From assembly GCF_900111685.1 (NCBI RefSeq), contig NZ_FOHX01000002.1:555869-619868 (forward strand): a DNA stretch of 64,000 bases, read 5' to 3'. The translations under genes and the position numbers were made by a program. Below, piece by piece: positions 7,778 to 15,662 of this stretch; the first letter of the stretch is position 1, and each line of letters begins with the position of its first letter. The notes under the pieces are model-generated. The model was not told the origin of the DNA. It saw nothing but the letters and a program-made list of their open reading frames with translations, and did no database searches. This DNA is from Nonomuraea wenchangensis (GTDB lineage: Bacteria; Actinomycetota; Actinomycetes; Streptosporangiales; Streptosporangiaceae).

Positions 7778-8980
7778 TCACATCCATTTCTTGAGCTCGC
7801 GGTAGGCGAGTGAGCGCTTGTGCACCTCGTCGGGGCCGTCGGCGAGGCGGAGCGTGCGCGCGTGCGCCCAGAGCGCGGCCAGCGGGAAGTCCTGGGAGAC
7901 GCCGCCCGCCCCGTGCACCTGCACGGCCTTGTCGAGGATCCACTCCACGGCGATCGGGGTGGCGATCTTGATGGACTGGATCTCGGTGTGGGCGCCCTGG
8001 TTGCCCACCGTGTCCATGAGCCAGGCGGTCTTGAGCACGAGCAGCCGGAGCTGCTCGATGCGGATGCGAGACTCGGCGATCCAGTCCTGGACCACGCCCT
8101 GCCGGGCGACGGGCTTGCCGAACGTGGTGCGCGACAGCGCCCGCCGGCACATCAGCTCGACCGCGCGCTCGGCCATGCCGATGAGGCGCATGCAGTGGTG
8201 GATGCGGCCGGGGCCGAGGCGGGCCTGGGCGATGGCGAAACCGCCGCCCTCCTCGCCGATGAGGTTCGCGACCGGGACGCGGACGTCCTCGAAGACGACC
8301 TCGGCGTGGCCGCCGTGGTCGGCGTCGGTGTAGCCGAAGACGTGCATGCCGCGCTTGACGTGCAGGCCGGGCGTGTCGCGCGGCACCAGGACCATGCTCT
8401 GCTGGCGGTGCTTCGGCGCCTCCGGGTCGGTCTTGCCCATGACGATGAAGATCTTGCAGTTGGGGTTCATCGCGCCGGAGATGAACCACTTGCGGCCGTT
8501 GATGACGTACTCGTCGCCGTCATGGACGATGGAGGTGGCGATGTTGGTGGCGTCGGAGGAGGCCACGTCCGGCTCGGTCATCGCGAAGGCGGAGCGGATC
8601 TCGCCGTCGAGCAGCGGCTGCAGCCACTCCTTGCGCTGCCATTCGCTGCCGAACATCGCCAGCACTTCCATGTTGCCGGTGTCGGGGGCCGCGCAGTTGG
8701 TGGCCGCCGGGGCGATGCTGGGACTCCGGCCGAGGATCTCGGCCAGCGGGGCGTACTGGAGGTTCGTCAGCCCGGCGCCGTGCTCCCCCGGGAGGAACAG
8801 GTTCCACAGGCCGCGCTTCCTGGCCTCGTCCTTGAGGTCGTCCAGGAGGGGTGGCAGGCTCCAGCCGCTCTCGGCCGCCTGCTCCTCGAAGGCCGCCTCG
8901 GCGGGGTAGACGCACTCGTCCATGAAGCGGAGCAGGCGTTCCCGCAGGTCCTCGGTGACTTGGTCATAGGCGAAGTCCAT
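7778..8980 (-). CDS. Acyl-CoA dehydrogenase, ACAD11-like
   Basis: A 400-residue dehydrogenase, the first gene of the three-gene operon. It contains [15 protein letters not shown] (FAD site) and, near the end, [18 protein letters not shown]. The ADGPDEVH form, with Asp in place of the usual Glu, is typical of the ACAD10/11-like branch. The promoter TCGACA (9016-9011), 18 bases, TAGGCT (8992-8987) leaves 6 bases to the ATG, so the mRNA is probably leaderless; the TetR-type palindrome occupies the spacer. Likely role: beta-oxidation of an unusual acyl-CoA together with the two downstream subunits. Confidence 0.9.
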   Translation of the reverse strand: MDFAYDQVTEDLRERLLRFMDECVYPAEAAFEEQAAESGWSLPPLLDDLKDEARKRGLWNLFLPGEHGAGLTNLQYAPLAEILGRSPSIAPAATNCAAPDTGNMEVLAMFGSEWQRKEWLQPLLDGEIRSAFAMTEPDVASSDATNIATSIVHDGDEYVINGRKWFISGAMNPNCKIFIVMGKTDPEAPKHRQQSMVLVPRDTPGLHVKRGMHVFGYTDADHGGHAEVVFEDVRVPVANLIGEEGGGFAIAQARLGPGRIHHCMRLIGMAERAVELMCRRALSRTTFGKPVARQGVVQDWIAESRIRIEQLRLLVLKTAWLMDTVGNQGAHTEIQSIKIATPIAVEWILDKAVQVHGAGGVSQDFPLAALWAHARTLRLADGPDEVHKRSLAYRELKKWM

Positions 8981-8986
8981 GGCGTG

Positions 8987-9016
8987 AGCCTACCGACCGG
9001 CCGGTATGAGTGTCGA
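8987..9016 (-). promoter_or_regulatory. Promoter and TetR operator of the acyl-CoA dehydrogenase operon
   Basis: On the minus strand TCGACA and TAGGCT are 18 bases apart. The imperfect palindrome TACCGACCGGCCGGTA (8991-9006) fills the spacer and touches the -10. It matches the TetR-gene operator at 13 of 16 positions. A bound repressor would block polymerase directly. Confidence 0.7.
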
Positions 9017-9086
9017 CAGGTGGATCCCCATAAAAACCGTCATGTGGCCATCATCTGGGCCAAGCCGGGCCGCCTAGGGTTGCCCC

Positions 9087-9668
9087 ATGACCGCCACGCT
9101 CCCTCAGCCCGTCGTTCTCGAGAACGACGTCGTACGGCTCGAACCGCTCGCCCTCGCCCACGTCCCCGACCTGTTCGCCGCCGGCGGCGGTGACGACGAG
9201 GTCTGGCGCTGGCTGCCGGTCGCCACGCCGCGTACGGAGGAGGAGCTGGGCAAGACGGCGCTGACCCTCGTCCACGACGACCAGCACGTGCCGTTCGCCG
9301 TGATCGCGAAGGAGAGCGGCCGGGCGGTCGGCTGGACGACCTACGGCGACGTGCCCGGGTTCGAGGCCAGCGTCGAGATCGGCTGGACCTGGTACGGCCG
9401 CGCGGTCTGGCGCACCGCCGTCAACACCGCCTGCAAGCTGCTGCTCGTGGAGCACGCCTTCGGGCTCGGGCTCAACCGCGTCATGCTGAAGACCGACGTG
9501 CTCAACGTACGCTCCCAGAACGCCATCAGGCGGATCGGCGGCGTGCACGAGGGCACGCTGCGCCGGCACCGCAGGCGCCCGGACGGCACCTGGCGCGACA
9601 CCGCCGTCTTCAGCATCCTCACCGAGGAGTGGCCGGAGCACCGCGCCCGGCTGCTGAGCCGCCCGTAG
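9087..9668 (+). CDS. GNAT-family N-acetyltransferase (RimJ/RimL-like)
   Basis: A 193-residue protein of the GNAT fold, in the RimJ/RimL group that acetylates N-terminal or small-molecule amines using acetyl-CoA. VVRLEPLALAHVPDLF opens the fold; IGWTWYGRAVWRTAVNTACK and LNVRSQNAIRRIGGVHEGTL (the N..S..A...G pattern) are characteristic of this subgroup. TAGGGT at 9075-9080, 6 bases before the ATG, could be the -10 of a leaderless transcript. It is divergent from the dehydrogenase operon, with no evident functional link. The substrate cannot be deduced. Confidence 0.88.
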   Translation: MTATLPQPVVLENDVVRLEPLALAHVPDLFAAGGGDDEVWRWLPVATPRTEEELGKTALTLVHDDQHVPFAVIAKESGRAVGWTTYGDVPGFEASVEIGWTWYGRAVWRTAVNTACKLLLVEHAFGLGLNRVMLKTDVLNVRSQNAIRRIGGVHEGTLRRHRRRPDGTWRDTAVFSILTEEWPEHRARLLSRP

Positions 9669-9673
9669 GGGCG

Positions 9674-9692
9674 GCCGCCGTCGGCGGGCGGC
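9674..9692. terminator. Possible bidirectional terminator hairpin
   Basis: GCCGCC (9674-9679) and GGCGGC (9687-9692) form a 6-base stem with a 7-base loop between two convergent genes. There is no T-run, so termination is only suggested by position. Confidence 0.35.
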
Positions 9693-9719
9693 ACCCGGGG
9701 CTCGGCACCCGCAGCGGGC

Positions 9720-10274
9720 TCAGCGGAGCATGCCCGTGAGCAGGTCGGCGACGGCCCGGCGCAGGTCGTCCTCGGCGGAGGTGCCGCCCGCGCCGGCGAC
9801 GGCGTAGAACATCAGTCCCTCGGCGAAGGCCACGAGCTCGCCGGCGTGCCGCGCCGGGTCCGCCGAGCCCATCGCGGCCAGCAGCGCCACGGCGACCTCG
9901 CGGAAGCGGCGGCCCGCGAGGTCGTAGACCGCGCGCAGCTCGGGCCGGCGCGTGGCCTCCAGGGCCAGCTCGTAGCGGGCGAGCGTACGCCGGCGGTCGA
10001 GGAGCTGCGCGTGCAGCGCCCGCGCGACCACCCGGGCCACCCCGTCCGCGGTCACCGGGGAAGCGAGCGCCTCCGGGTCGAACACCGTGGACTCCAGCTC
10101 CGTGAGCCGGGCCAGCGTCAGCTCCAGCAGGGCCGCCCGCGTCCTCGCGAGGTTGGACGTGGAGCCGGGCGGCAGGCCCGCCGCCTCGTCCACCGCCCGA
10201 TGGGTGAGGCCGCGCATGCCGCGCTCGGCCAGCAGGGCGATGGCCGTGTCCGCGACGAGGTCCGAGCGTTTCAC
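9720..10274 (-). CDS. TetR-family regulator of the adjacent FAD monooxygenase
   Basis: A 184-residue TetR protein from a GTG start. The DNA-binding part is LTHRAVDEAAGLPPGSTSNL (about residues 24-43), where the recognition helix is followed by the usual ligand domain. TAGTAT on the minus strand (10288-10283) lies 8 bases before the GTG, suggesting a leaderless message. Three identical-type palindromes fill the divergent intergenic region, so it most likely controls both itself and the monooxygenase. The ligand is probably an aromatic or drug-like compound oxidised by the monooxygenase; this is inference. Confidence 0.88.
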   Translation of the reverse strand: MKRSDLVADTAIALLAERGMRGLTHRAVDEAAGLPPGSTSNLARTRAALLELTLARLTELESTVFDPEALASPVTADGVARVVARALHAQLLDRRRTLARYELALEATRRPELRAVYDLAGRRFREVAVALLAAMGSADPARHAGELVAFAEGLMFYAVAGAGGTSAEDDLRRAVADLLTGMLR

Positions 10275-10284
10275 GGCAGCCGAT

Positions 10285-10342
10285 ACTACAGGGGTAGTAC
10301 CGCCTCACTACAGCTGTAGTACGCTGACACTACAGACGTAGT
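10285..10342. promoter_or_regulatory. Three phased TetR operators in the divergent promoter
   Basis: ACTACAGGGGTAGT (10285-10298), ACTACAGCTGTAGT (10307-10320) and ACTACAGACGTAGT (10329-10342) share ACTACAGNNGTAGT. They begin exactly 22 bp apart, about two helical turns, so bound dimers would line up on one face. Site 1 overlaps the -10 of the regulator gene; site 2 touches TACGCT (10320-10325), the probable -10 of the monooxygenase gene. Confidence 0.85.
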
Positions 10343-10359
10343 GAGCAGGAGGTCCTGAC

Positions 10360-11520
10360 ATGGCGCAGGCCGTCGTCATCGGAGCCGGCATCGGCGGTTT
10401 GACCAGCGCGATCGCGCTGCGGCAACGCGGCTGGGAGGTGACGGTGCTGGAGCGGGCGTCCGCGATCGAGCCGGTCGGCTCGGGGCTGGCGATCGCCGCC
10501 AACGCGCTCAAGGCGCTCGACACGCTCGGCCTCGGCGACCGCGTCCGCGCGCTGTCGCGGATCCAGGGCCAGGCGGGGATCAAGCGCGCCGACGGGCGCT
10601 GGCTCACCCACACCACCTCAGAGGCCGCGGCGGGCCGTTACGACGACTCGGTCGTGGTCCTGCCGCGGGCGGCGCTCATGGAGGTCCTGACCGGCGCGCT
10701 CGGCCCGGACGTCCTGCGCCTCGGCACCGGGGTGGCGGAGACGGACCAGGAGACCGGCGCGGTCCGCACCGAGGCGGGCGAGGAGCTGCGCGCCGACCTC
10801 GTCGTGGGCGCGGACGGGATCCGTTCCCGCACCCGGCAGAGGCTCTTCCCGGGGCATCCGGGCCCCGTGTACGCGGGCGTGACGGCCTGGCGCGCCCTCG
10901 TGCCCCGCGGCGACCTGGAGATCGGCGCCGCCGAGAGCTGGGGCAGGGGGCGGGTGGTCGGGGTGAGCCCGCTGGCCGGCGACCTCGTCTACTTCTACGC
11001 CACCGACGTGCTGCCCGAGGGCGTCGCCTTCGCCGACGAGCGGGAGGAGCTGATCCGCAGGTTCGGCGGCTGGCACGACCCGATCCCCGCACTGCTGCGG
11101 GCCGCCGAGCCCGCCGCGATCATCCGGACCGACGTGCACCACCTGGCCGAGCCGCTGCCCGCCTACCACCGGGGCAGGGTCGCGCTGGTGGGCGACGCGG
11201 CCCACGCGATGACCCCCAACCTCGGCCAGGGGGCCTGCCAGGCCGTCGAGGACGCGGTGGTGCTGGCGCACGCCGCCGGCGCGGGCGACCTGGACGGTTA
11301 CACCGCCGCCCGGCTGGCACGCACCCGGCGGATCATGAAGCGTTCCTGGGACCTCTGCCGGGCCACGAAGGTGCGCAACCCGCTGCTCGTCGCGGCCCGC
11401 GACGCCGCCCTGATGCTGGCGACGAGGGCGCGGCCCGACCTGCTCGTCCGGTCGATGGACGAGGTGCTGGGCTGGCGGCCCCCGGAGGAGACGGTCAGTT
11501 CGCGTCCGAGGCGGCCGTGA
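10360..11520 (+). CDS. FAD-dependent monooxygenase
   Basis: A 386-residue group A flavoprotein hydroxylase. The N-terminal Rossmann motif is VVIGAGIGGLTSAIAL (residues 4-19), the middle motif is DLVVGADGIRSRTR, and the second FAD motif is VALVGDAAHAMTPNLGQGAC. These enzymes use NAD(P)H and O2 to hydroxylate aromatic or similar substrates in the cytoplasm. AGGAGG 8 bases before the ATG is a strong ribosome-binding site. It is divergent from a TetR gene and behind its operators, so expression is probably inducible by the substrate, as in antibiotic- or aromatic-detoxifying monooxygenases. The last 26 bases overlap the convergent transporter gene. Confidence 0.93.
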   Translation: MAQAVVIGAGIGGLTSAIALRQRGWEVTVLERASAIEPVGSGLAIAANALKALDTLGLGDRVRALSRIQGQAGIKRADGRWLTHTTSEAAAGRYDDSVVVLPRAALMEVLTGALGPDVLRLGTGVAETDQETGAVRTEAGEELRADLVVGADGIRSRTRQRLFPGHPGPVYAGVTAWRALVPRGDLEIGAAESWGRGRVVGVSPLAGDLVYFYATDVLPEGVAFADEREELIRRFGGWHDPIPALLRAAEPAAIIRTDVHHLAEPLPAYHRGRVALVGDAAHAMTPNLGQGACQAVEDAVVLAHAAGAGDLDGYTAARLARTRRIMKRSWDLCRATKVRNPLLVAARDAALMLATRARPDLLVRSMDEVLGWRPPEETVSSRPRRP

Positions 11521-12430
11521 CCGCGCTCCCGGAGCCGGCGGCCGGGGAGGCGGCGGCCGGGGAGGCGGCGGCCTCGACCGGCGCGGCCGGGTTCGCCGGG
11601 ACGACCGGACGGGTGTGGTCGGGGGCCAGGCGGCCCAGGGTGATCGTGCCGCCGATGGTCAGGGCGGCGGCCAGCAGCGCGGGGACCGCCGTGCCGGGGG
11701 CGGTCGGCAGCGGCTCGCCGAGCAGCAGCGCCCCGGCCAGCACCGAGGTGATGGGGTCGATGACCTGCACGCCCGCGTACGCGATGCCGAAGTAGCCCAC
11801 CGCGTAGGAGCGCTGGAGCAGCACCACGGCGCACACCAGCAGCACGGGCACGGCGAGGGTGAACCAGTGGATCAGGCGCCCCCAGTCGCCCTCCAGGCCG
11901 CCGCCCACGACCCGGACGAACGTCGACACGCTCGCGGTGACCACGCCCGCCCCCACGGAGAGCACGATCGCCCGCCCCGCGCCGCGCATGCGGCCCGCCG
12001 CCACCTGTGTGACCAGCACGATCACGCCGATCACGGCCAGGAACCCGAGCGCCGCGCCGTTGCCGAGATGCGGCGTCACGTTGTGCTCGGGCACCAGCAG
12101 CATGAGCCAGAGCAGCCCCACGGCCACGGCGAGCGAGCCGAGGATCTCCGCCCGGTAGGGCTTGCGCCCGTACATGAACGCGGCCAGCGGCACCGCGAAC
12201 ACCAGCGTGGCCACGCTGATCGGCTGCACCACGACCAGCGGGGCGAGGCTGAGCGCCACGGCGTGCAGGCAGGCGCCGGCGAAGCCGATGACGCCGCCGA
12301 TCCACCAGCGGGGCCGGCGGACCAGCTTGAGCGAGGCGCCCTCGGCCACGGCCTCGTACTGCTGGAGTGCCGCGCCGAGCGCGTAGCCCAGCGCTCCCAC
12401 CAGGGCGATGAGCAGGCCGGCCCAGGTCAT
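11495..12430 (-). CDS. DMT-superfamily multidrug/metabolite transporter
   Basis: A 311-residue membrane protein with about nine or ten hydrophobic segments beginning at the N-terminus (TWAGLLIALVGALGYALG) and a hydrophilic Pro/Ala-rich tail of about 50 residues. It resembles the DMT proteins of actinobacteria with LAPLVVVQPISVATLVFA, a repeat-like motif of this family. The substrate is unknown. It converges on, and overlaps, the monooxygenase gene. A small palindrome (GAGCATTGCTC) lies upstream. The tail contains repeated AASPAAASPAAG. Confidence 0.85.
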   Translation of the reverse strand: MTWAGLLIALVGALGYALGAALQQYEAVAEGASLKLVRRPRWWIGGVIGFAGACLHAVALSLAPLVVVQPISVATLVFAVPLAAFMYGRKPYRAEILGSLAVAVGLLWLMLLVPEHNVTPHLGNGAALGFLAVIGVIVLVTQVAAGRMRGAGRAIVLSVGAGVVTASVSTFVRVVGGGLEGDWGRLIHWFTLAVPVLLVCAVVLLQRSYAVGYFGIAYAGVQVIDPITSVLAGALLLGEPLPTAPGTAVPALLAAALTIGGTITLGRLAPDHTRPVVPANPAAPVEAAASPAAASPAAGSGSAVTAASDAN

Positions 12431-12462
12431 GGGCGCCGACGCGGGGGCAGAGATCCTTGCAC

Positions 12463-12473
12463 GAGCATTGCTC
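12463..12473. promoter_or_regulatory. Short palindrome upstream of the DMT transporter
   Basis: GAGCATTGCTC, a perfect 5-1-5 inverted repeat, lies 33 bases before the transporter start in the 132-base gap 12431-12562. It could be an operator half; nothing else in the gap is convincing. Confidence 0.25.
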
Positions 12474-12562
12474 CAGCTTAGGAGGACAGCGGAGCGGACG
12501 AATCATACTTTCGGCGGAACATTAGCTAGATATCGCCCGCTACCTGGGGGAACATCTTTCCT

Positions 12563-12937
12563 TCATGATGACTCGGGGCAGACGCAGAACGCGTGCCCGG
12601 CCGGGTCCTGCAACACGATCCAGCGCACCCCCTCCTCCGTGATCCCGGGCTGGAACTCGGGCCTGGTCGCGCCGAGCGCGACGTACTCCTCGACGGCCCG
12701 CTCCACGTCCGGCACCCGGAAGTCGAGGTGGAACTGCTTGTTCGGGCTGGGCCAGGTCACCGGCTCGCGCTCGGCGATCCGGCCGAAGTAGATGTTGGTC
12801 GTGCCGTCGCTCACGGCGGCGTACTCGTCCTCCGCGTACGTGATCTCCCAGCCGGTGATCGCGTGGTAGAACTCGGCCAGTGTCTTGGGCTCCGGGCAGT
12901 CGAGGGAGACCGCGAGAAGCTTCGCCTTCGTCGTCAT
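12563..12937 (-). CDS. VOC-family (glyoxalase/bleomycin-resistance-like) protein
   Basis: A 124-residue protein with the paired beta-alpha-beta-beta-beta modules of the vicinal-oxygen-chelate family. It begins LLAVSLDCPEPKTLAEFYHA and ends GVRWIVLQDPAGHAFCVCPE, where DPAGHAFC is the usual C-terminal signature. Members bind metals or small ligands as dioxygenases, isomerases or drug-binding proteins; the His/Glu ligands are only partly conserved, so activity cannot be assigned. It is monocistronic. Confidence 0.85.
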   Translation of the reverse strand: MTTKAKLLAVSLDCPEPKTLAEFYHAITGWEITYAEDEYAAVSDGTTNIYFGRIAEREPVTWPSPNKQFHLDFRVPDVERAVEEYVALGATRPEFQPGITEEGVRWIVLQDPAGHAFCVCPESS

Positions 12938-13001
12938 GATTCGAGCCTTCCAGGCGTACCTGTCATCTTCCGTCAGGTACGCGGCCGGGTGAAAAAACGG
13001 C

Positions 13002-13033
13002 GAGGGGCCGCACCCTCTCGGGCGCGGCCCCTC
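13002..13033 (-). terminator. Intrinsic terminator of the PRC-barrel gene
   Basis: GAGGGGCCGC (13002-13011) and GCGGCCCCTC (13024-13033) form a perfect 10-base stem. On the minus strand it is followed within four bases by six T residues (A run at 12992-12997). This is the clearest Rho-independent terminator in the window. Confidence 0.9.
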
Positions 13034-13051
13034 TGAACGGCAGGTCAGGGA

Positions 13052-13408
13052 TCACCGCGGGAACCGGCCGTAGTAGTCCCCAAGACTGGCGCGGTACTCG
13101 GGCTCCTTGAACCTGGCCTCGTCGAACTCGGGCGAGTCCTTGATCTCGGCCTTGGTGCGCGCCACGTGGACGTAGCGCTCCTGAGGGTCGATGCTCGTGA
13201 TGACCTGAGCCGGGAGCATGACCTTCTTGCCGAAGATCCAGGGGCCGGTGTCGACGATGATGTAGCTCTCGCCGACCTCGTACGTCGCCTCATCGACAGA
13301 CCCGATCTTGCCGTCCGTCGCCTGGACGTGGTAACCCACGAGGTCCAGGCTCTGGCCGCGGTCGTAGACGTCAGGACGATAGTCCCAGAGCTCCATGAGG
13401 TAGCTCAT
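13052..13408 (-). CDS. PRC-barrel domain protein
   Basis: A 118-residue protein with a PRC-barrel-like beta fold: LVGYHVQATDGKIGSVDEAT then YIIVDTGPWIFGKKVMLPA (residues about 23-72). PRC barrels occur in RimM and in many small stress proteins of actinobacteria. A SigB-like promoter (GTTT, 14 bases, GGGTAG) lies 39 bases upstream and a strong terminator follows, so it forms its own transcription unit. The role is probably linked to envelope or osmotic stress, but this is inferred from promoter type and family. Confidence 0.9.
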   Translation of the reverse strand: MSYLMELWDYRPDVYDRGQSLDLVGYHVQATDGKIGSVDEATYEVGESYIIVDTGPWIFGKKVMLPAQVITSIDPQERYVHVARTKAEIKDSPEFDEARFKEPEYRASLGDYYGRFPR

Positions 13409-13447
13409 CCTCTCTCTTCCTCGTCTTCTTCCTCGGGCTCCGATCCA

Positions 13448-13471
13448 CTACCCGGCAACGGGGGTCCAAAC
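13448..13471 (-). promoter_or_regulatory. SigB-like promoter of the PRC-barrel gene
   Basis: On the minus strand GTTT (13471-13468), 14 bases, then GGGTAG (13453-13448). This matches the GTTT-N14-16-GGGTAT type used by SigB/SigF-class sigma factors in actinobacteria. Confidence 0.65.
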
Positions 13472-13587
13472 GTCGTGCCAAGAATTGACAAGAGGGCCTG
13501 ACTGTCCTGACGAACCTCGGCCAGGCAGCGCGGCGGAGCGACCTGTGTGGATACGATCCGCGCATCCGACCATGACAAGGGGGTCAG

Positions 13588-14403
13588 GTGAGTCTCGACG
13601 GCGCGCAGGAGTGGGCACCGCCCGGGGTGGACACCTCGCGCTCGGCCATGGCGAGGGTGCACGACGCCCTGCTCGGCGGCATGGAGAACTTCGCCGTCGA
13701 CCGCTCGGTCGCCCGCCGGCTCAAGGACGCGGTGCCGGAGGTCGTCGACCTGCTGTGGTGCAACCGCGCGTTCATCGGCCGGGTCGTGGACTTCCTCGTC
13801 CGCGAGGCGGGCATCCGTCAGATCATCGACCTCGGCGCGGGCCTGCCCACGGTGGAGAACACCCACGAGGTCGCCCAGTTCGCCGACCCGCTCTGCCGGG
13901 TCGTCTACGTCGATCTCGACCCCATGGTCGAGCCGCACGCCCTCGCGATCATGAAGGGCAACCCGTACGCCGACGCCGTCACGGCCGACGCCCGCGACGT
14001 CGCCGCCGTGCTCGGCCATCCCCGGCTGACCCGGCTCATCGACCTGTCGCAGCCCACCGCGATCCTGGCCATCGGGCTGCTGCACCTGTTCCCCGACGAC
14101 GAGGACCCGCACGGGCTGACGCGCCGCTACATGGCGGCGCTGCCGTCCGGCAGCTATCTGGCCGCCTCCAACTTCATGGCCTCGCCGAGCCCCAAGGCCA
14201 AGGCCCTGGAGGTGCTGCTCCAGGCCACGATGGGCACCGGCTGGTTCCGGGAGCGGGAGGCGATCGCCGCCTACTTCGACGGCCTCGTGCTGGAGGAGCC
14301 CGGCGTGGTGCACTTCTCCGAGTGGCGGCCCGACGAGCGCGTGCCGGGGCCGCTCGCGCCCTGGGAGGAGCTGCTGCTCGGCGGGGTCGCGCGCAAGCCG
14401 TGA
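13588..14403 (+). CDS. SAM-dependent methyltransferase (PF04672 family, former DUF574)
   Basis: A 271-residue protein from a GTG start. It has the features of the actinobacterial S-adenosylmethionine methyltransferase family PF04672: an N-terminal SRSAMARVHDALLGGMENFAVD, a SAM-binding loop QIIDLGAGLPTVENTHEVAQ (about residues 78-97) and the acidic VVYVDLDPMV strand. The family is strongly expanded in filamentous actinomycetes; the methyl acceptors are mostly unknown. It is monocistronic, with no associated biosynthetic genes. Confidence 0.93.
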   Translation: MSLDGAQEWAPPGVDTSRSAMARVHDALLGGMENFAVDRSVARRLKDAVPEVVDLLWCNRAFIGRVVDFLVREAGIRQIIDLGAGLPTVENTHEVAQFADPLCRVVYVDLDPMVEPHALAIMKGNPYADAVTADARDVAAVLGHPRLTRLIDLSQPTAILAIGLLHLFPDDEDPHGLTRRYMAALPSGSYLAASNFMASPSPKAKALEVLLQATMGTGWFREREAIAAYFDGLVLEEPGVVHFSEWRPDERVPGPLAPWEELLLGGVARKP

Positions 14404-14490
14404 AGCCTGCCGCGAAGCCCACTCGGGCCCGCCGGGGAGCTCGCCGTTAATTCCTGCCACGCGGCCCCGGTCCCCGCTACGCTGATCCGC

Positions 14491-14532
14491 GTGCCGCGAC
14501 GTCTGATCTGCTCTCCGCCTCCCGCCCGCTAG
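14491..14532 (+). CDS. Leader peptide of the EamA attenuator (13 aa)
   Basis: GTG at 14491 opens a 13-codon frame, MPRRLICSPPPAR, ending TAG at 14530-14532. TACGCT (14478-14483) ends 7 bases before the GTG, so a leaderless transcript starting at the GTG is likely. The stop codon lies in the centre of a perfect palindrome, and a run of three Pro codons, a known pause sequence for ribosomes lacking EF-P, precedes it. A terminator follows before the transporter gene. Translation has not been shown; the call rests on its position in the attenuator. Confidence 0.55.
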   Translation: MPRRLICSPPPAR

Positions 14533-14605
14533 CGGGCGGCCTCTCACGCGACATCCGGGTCCTGGCGATCCGGGGGTGGTTGCTGCCCGCGTACGGGCCC
14601 TTTTT
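14522..14605 (+). promoter_or_regulatory. Transcription attenuator upstream of the EamA transporter
   Basis: Region 1 CCGCCCGC (14522-14529) and region 2 GCGGGCGG (14532-14539) are the arms of a perfect palindrome around the leader stop codon. Region 3 GCCCGC (14585-14590) is complementary to region 2, and region 3 also pairs with region 4 CGGGC (14594-14598), which is followed by CCTTTTT to make a Rho-independent terminator. The 1:2, 2:3 and 3:4 alternatives are the layout of a classical ribosome-mediated attenuator. No known riboswitch consensus was recognised. Confidence 0.65.
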
Positions 14606-14633
14606 CCACCACCTCCTCCGGAGAGCTCCTGTC

Positions 14634-15512
14634 ATGACCCATGTCTCCGCCCGGCGGGGCGCCGTCTACGTGTCCGTGGCCGCCACCGCCTGGGGCACCG
14701 GCGGCGCGGCCGGTTCGCTGCTGTTCGAGACCGGCGGGCTCGGCCCCGTCGGCGTGTCCCTGTGGCGTTACCTCCTGGGCGCCGCCTTCCTGCTCCTCCT
14801 CGCTCCCCGACCCGCCTCCCCCCGCCCGCTGAGCTGGCGGGTCCTGCCGATCGGGGCCGGGATGGCCGTCTACCAGACCGCGTACTTCGCCGCGATCGCC
14901 CACACCGGGGTGGCCGTGGCGACGGTCGTCACCATGGGCGCCACGCCCGTGTTCGCCGCGCTCGGCAGCCGCTTCCTGCTGCGCGAGCGGCTCGGCGCGC
15001 TCGCGCTGGGCGCGCTGGCCGCCGCGCTGGCCGGGCTGGTCCTGCTCACGGCGGGGACCGCGCGGGAGGCGGACGCCTCCGCGGCCGGCATCGGCTACGC
15101 GCTGGCCTCGGCCGCCGGGTACGCCGGGGTGACCCTGCTGACCCGGCTGTTCGCCCGGCGTCACCAGGACGACGCCGCGGGCACGGCGACCGGCGGGTTC
15201 GTCGTGGCGGCGGCGTGCCTGGCGCCGTTCGCGACGGCCGGCGACGTGCTGCCCGAGGTCAGCGTGACGTCGGTGGCGCTGCTGCTCTATCTGGGGGCGG
15301 TGCCGACGGCGCTGGCGTACGGGCTGTTCTTCCGCGCGCTGAGCGCGCTGCGCGCGACCACCGTCTCGATCATCTCGCTGGGCGAGACGGTGGGCGCGGC
15401 GCTGCTCGGCGTGCTGCTGTTCGGCGAGCGGCTGACGCCGCTCGCCTGGTGCGGATGCGCGGCGCTGCTGGCCGCGGTGGCGGTGCTCGCGGCCCGGCCC
15501 GAGGCGGGCTGA
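14634..15512 (+). CDS. EamA-family (DMT) exporter
   Basis: A 292-residue membrane protein with about ten transmembrane segments and the two-repeat EamA layout; YQTAYFAAIAHTGVAVATVV and GFVVAAACLAPFATAGDVLP are in the first and second halves. Relatives export amino acids or related metabolites (RhtA-like), but the substrate cannot be read from sequence. The ATG at 14634 follows a GGAG at about 14619; longer starts would run into the attenuator. Expression appears to be controlled by the leader-peptide/terminator element just upstream. Confidence 0.88.
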   Translation: MTHVSARRGAVYVSVAATAWGTGGAAGSLLFETGGLGPVGVSLWRYLLGAAFLLLLAPRPASPRPLSWRVLPIGAGMAVYQTAYFAAIAHTGVAVATVVTMGATPVFAALGSRFLLRERLGALALGALAAALAGLVLLTAGTAREADASAAGIGYALASAAGYAGVTLLTRLFARRHQDDAAGTATGGFVVAAACLAPFATAGDVLPEVSVTSVALLLYLGAVPTALAYGLFFRALSALRATTVSIISLGETVGAALLGVLLFGERLTPLAWCGCAALLAAVAVLAARPEAG

Positions 15513-15541
15513 GCCCAGGGCGGAAAGCGGGGTGGGAGCGG

Positions 15542-15563
15542 TGTGGCGGTCCGGGCCGCCACA
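15542..15563 (+). terminator. Hairpin after the EamA gene
   Basis: TGTGGCGG (15542-15549) and CCGCCACA (15556-15563) form a perfect 8-base stem with a 6-base loop, 30 bases after the stop. No T-run follows, so it may act as a weak or Rho-assisted terminator. The remainder of the gap to 15662 shows only the GGAGGA ribosome-binding site of the next gene. Confidence 0.45.
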
Positions 15564-15662
15564 TGAGTTAAGGTCCGGTACGGCGGCGCGTGCAGTGCCG
15601 TCGCTGCGCTCCCACCCCGCCATCGGGGGAACGGTGTCGGCGAAGCGTGCGTTGGAGGAACT

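Noticed and set aside
14491-14605. A riboswitch in the EamA leader
   Set aside because: No known aptamer consensus was recognised and the leader frame with alternative pairings explains the structure more simply.
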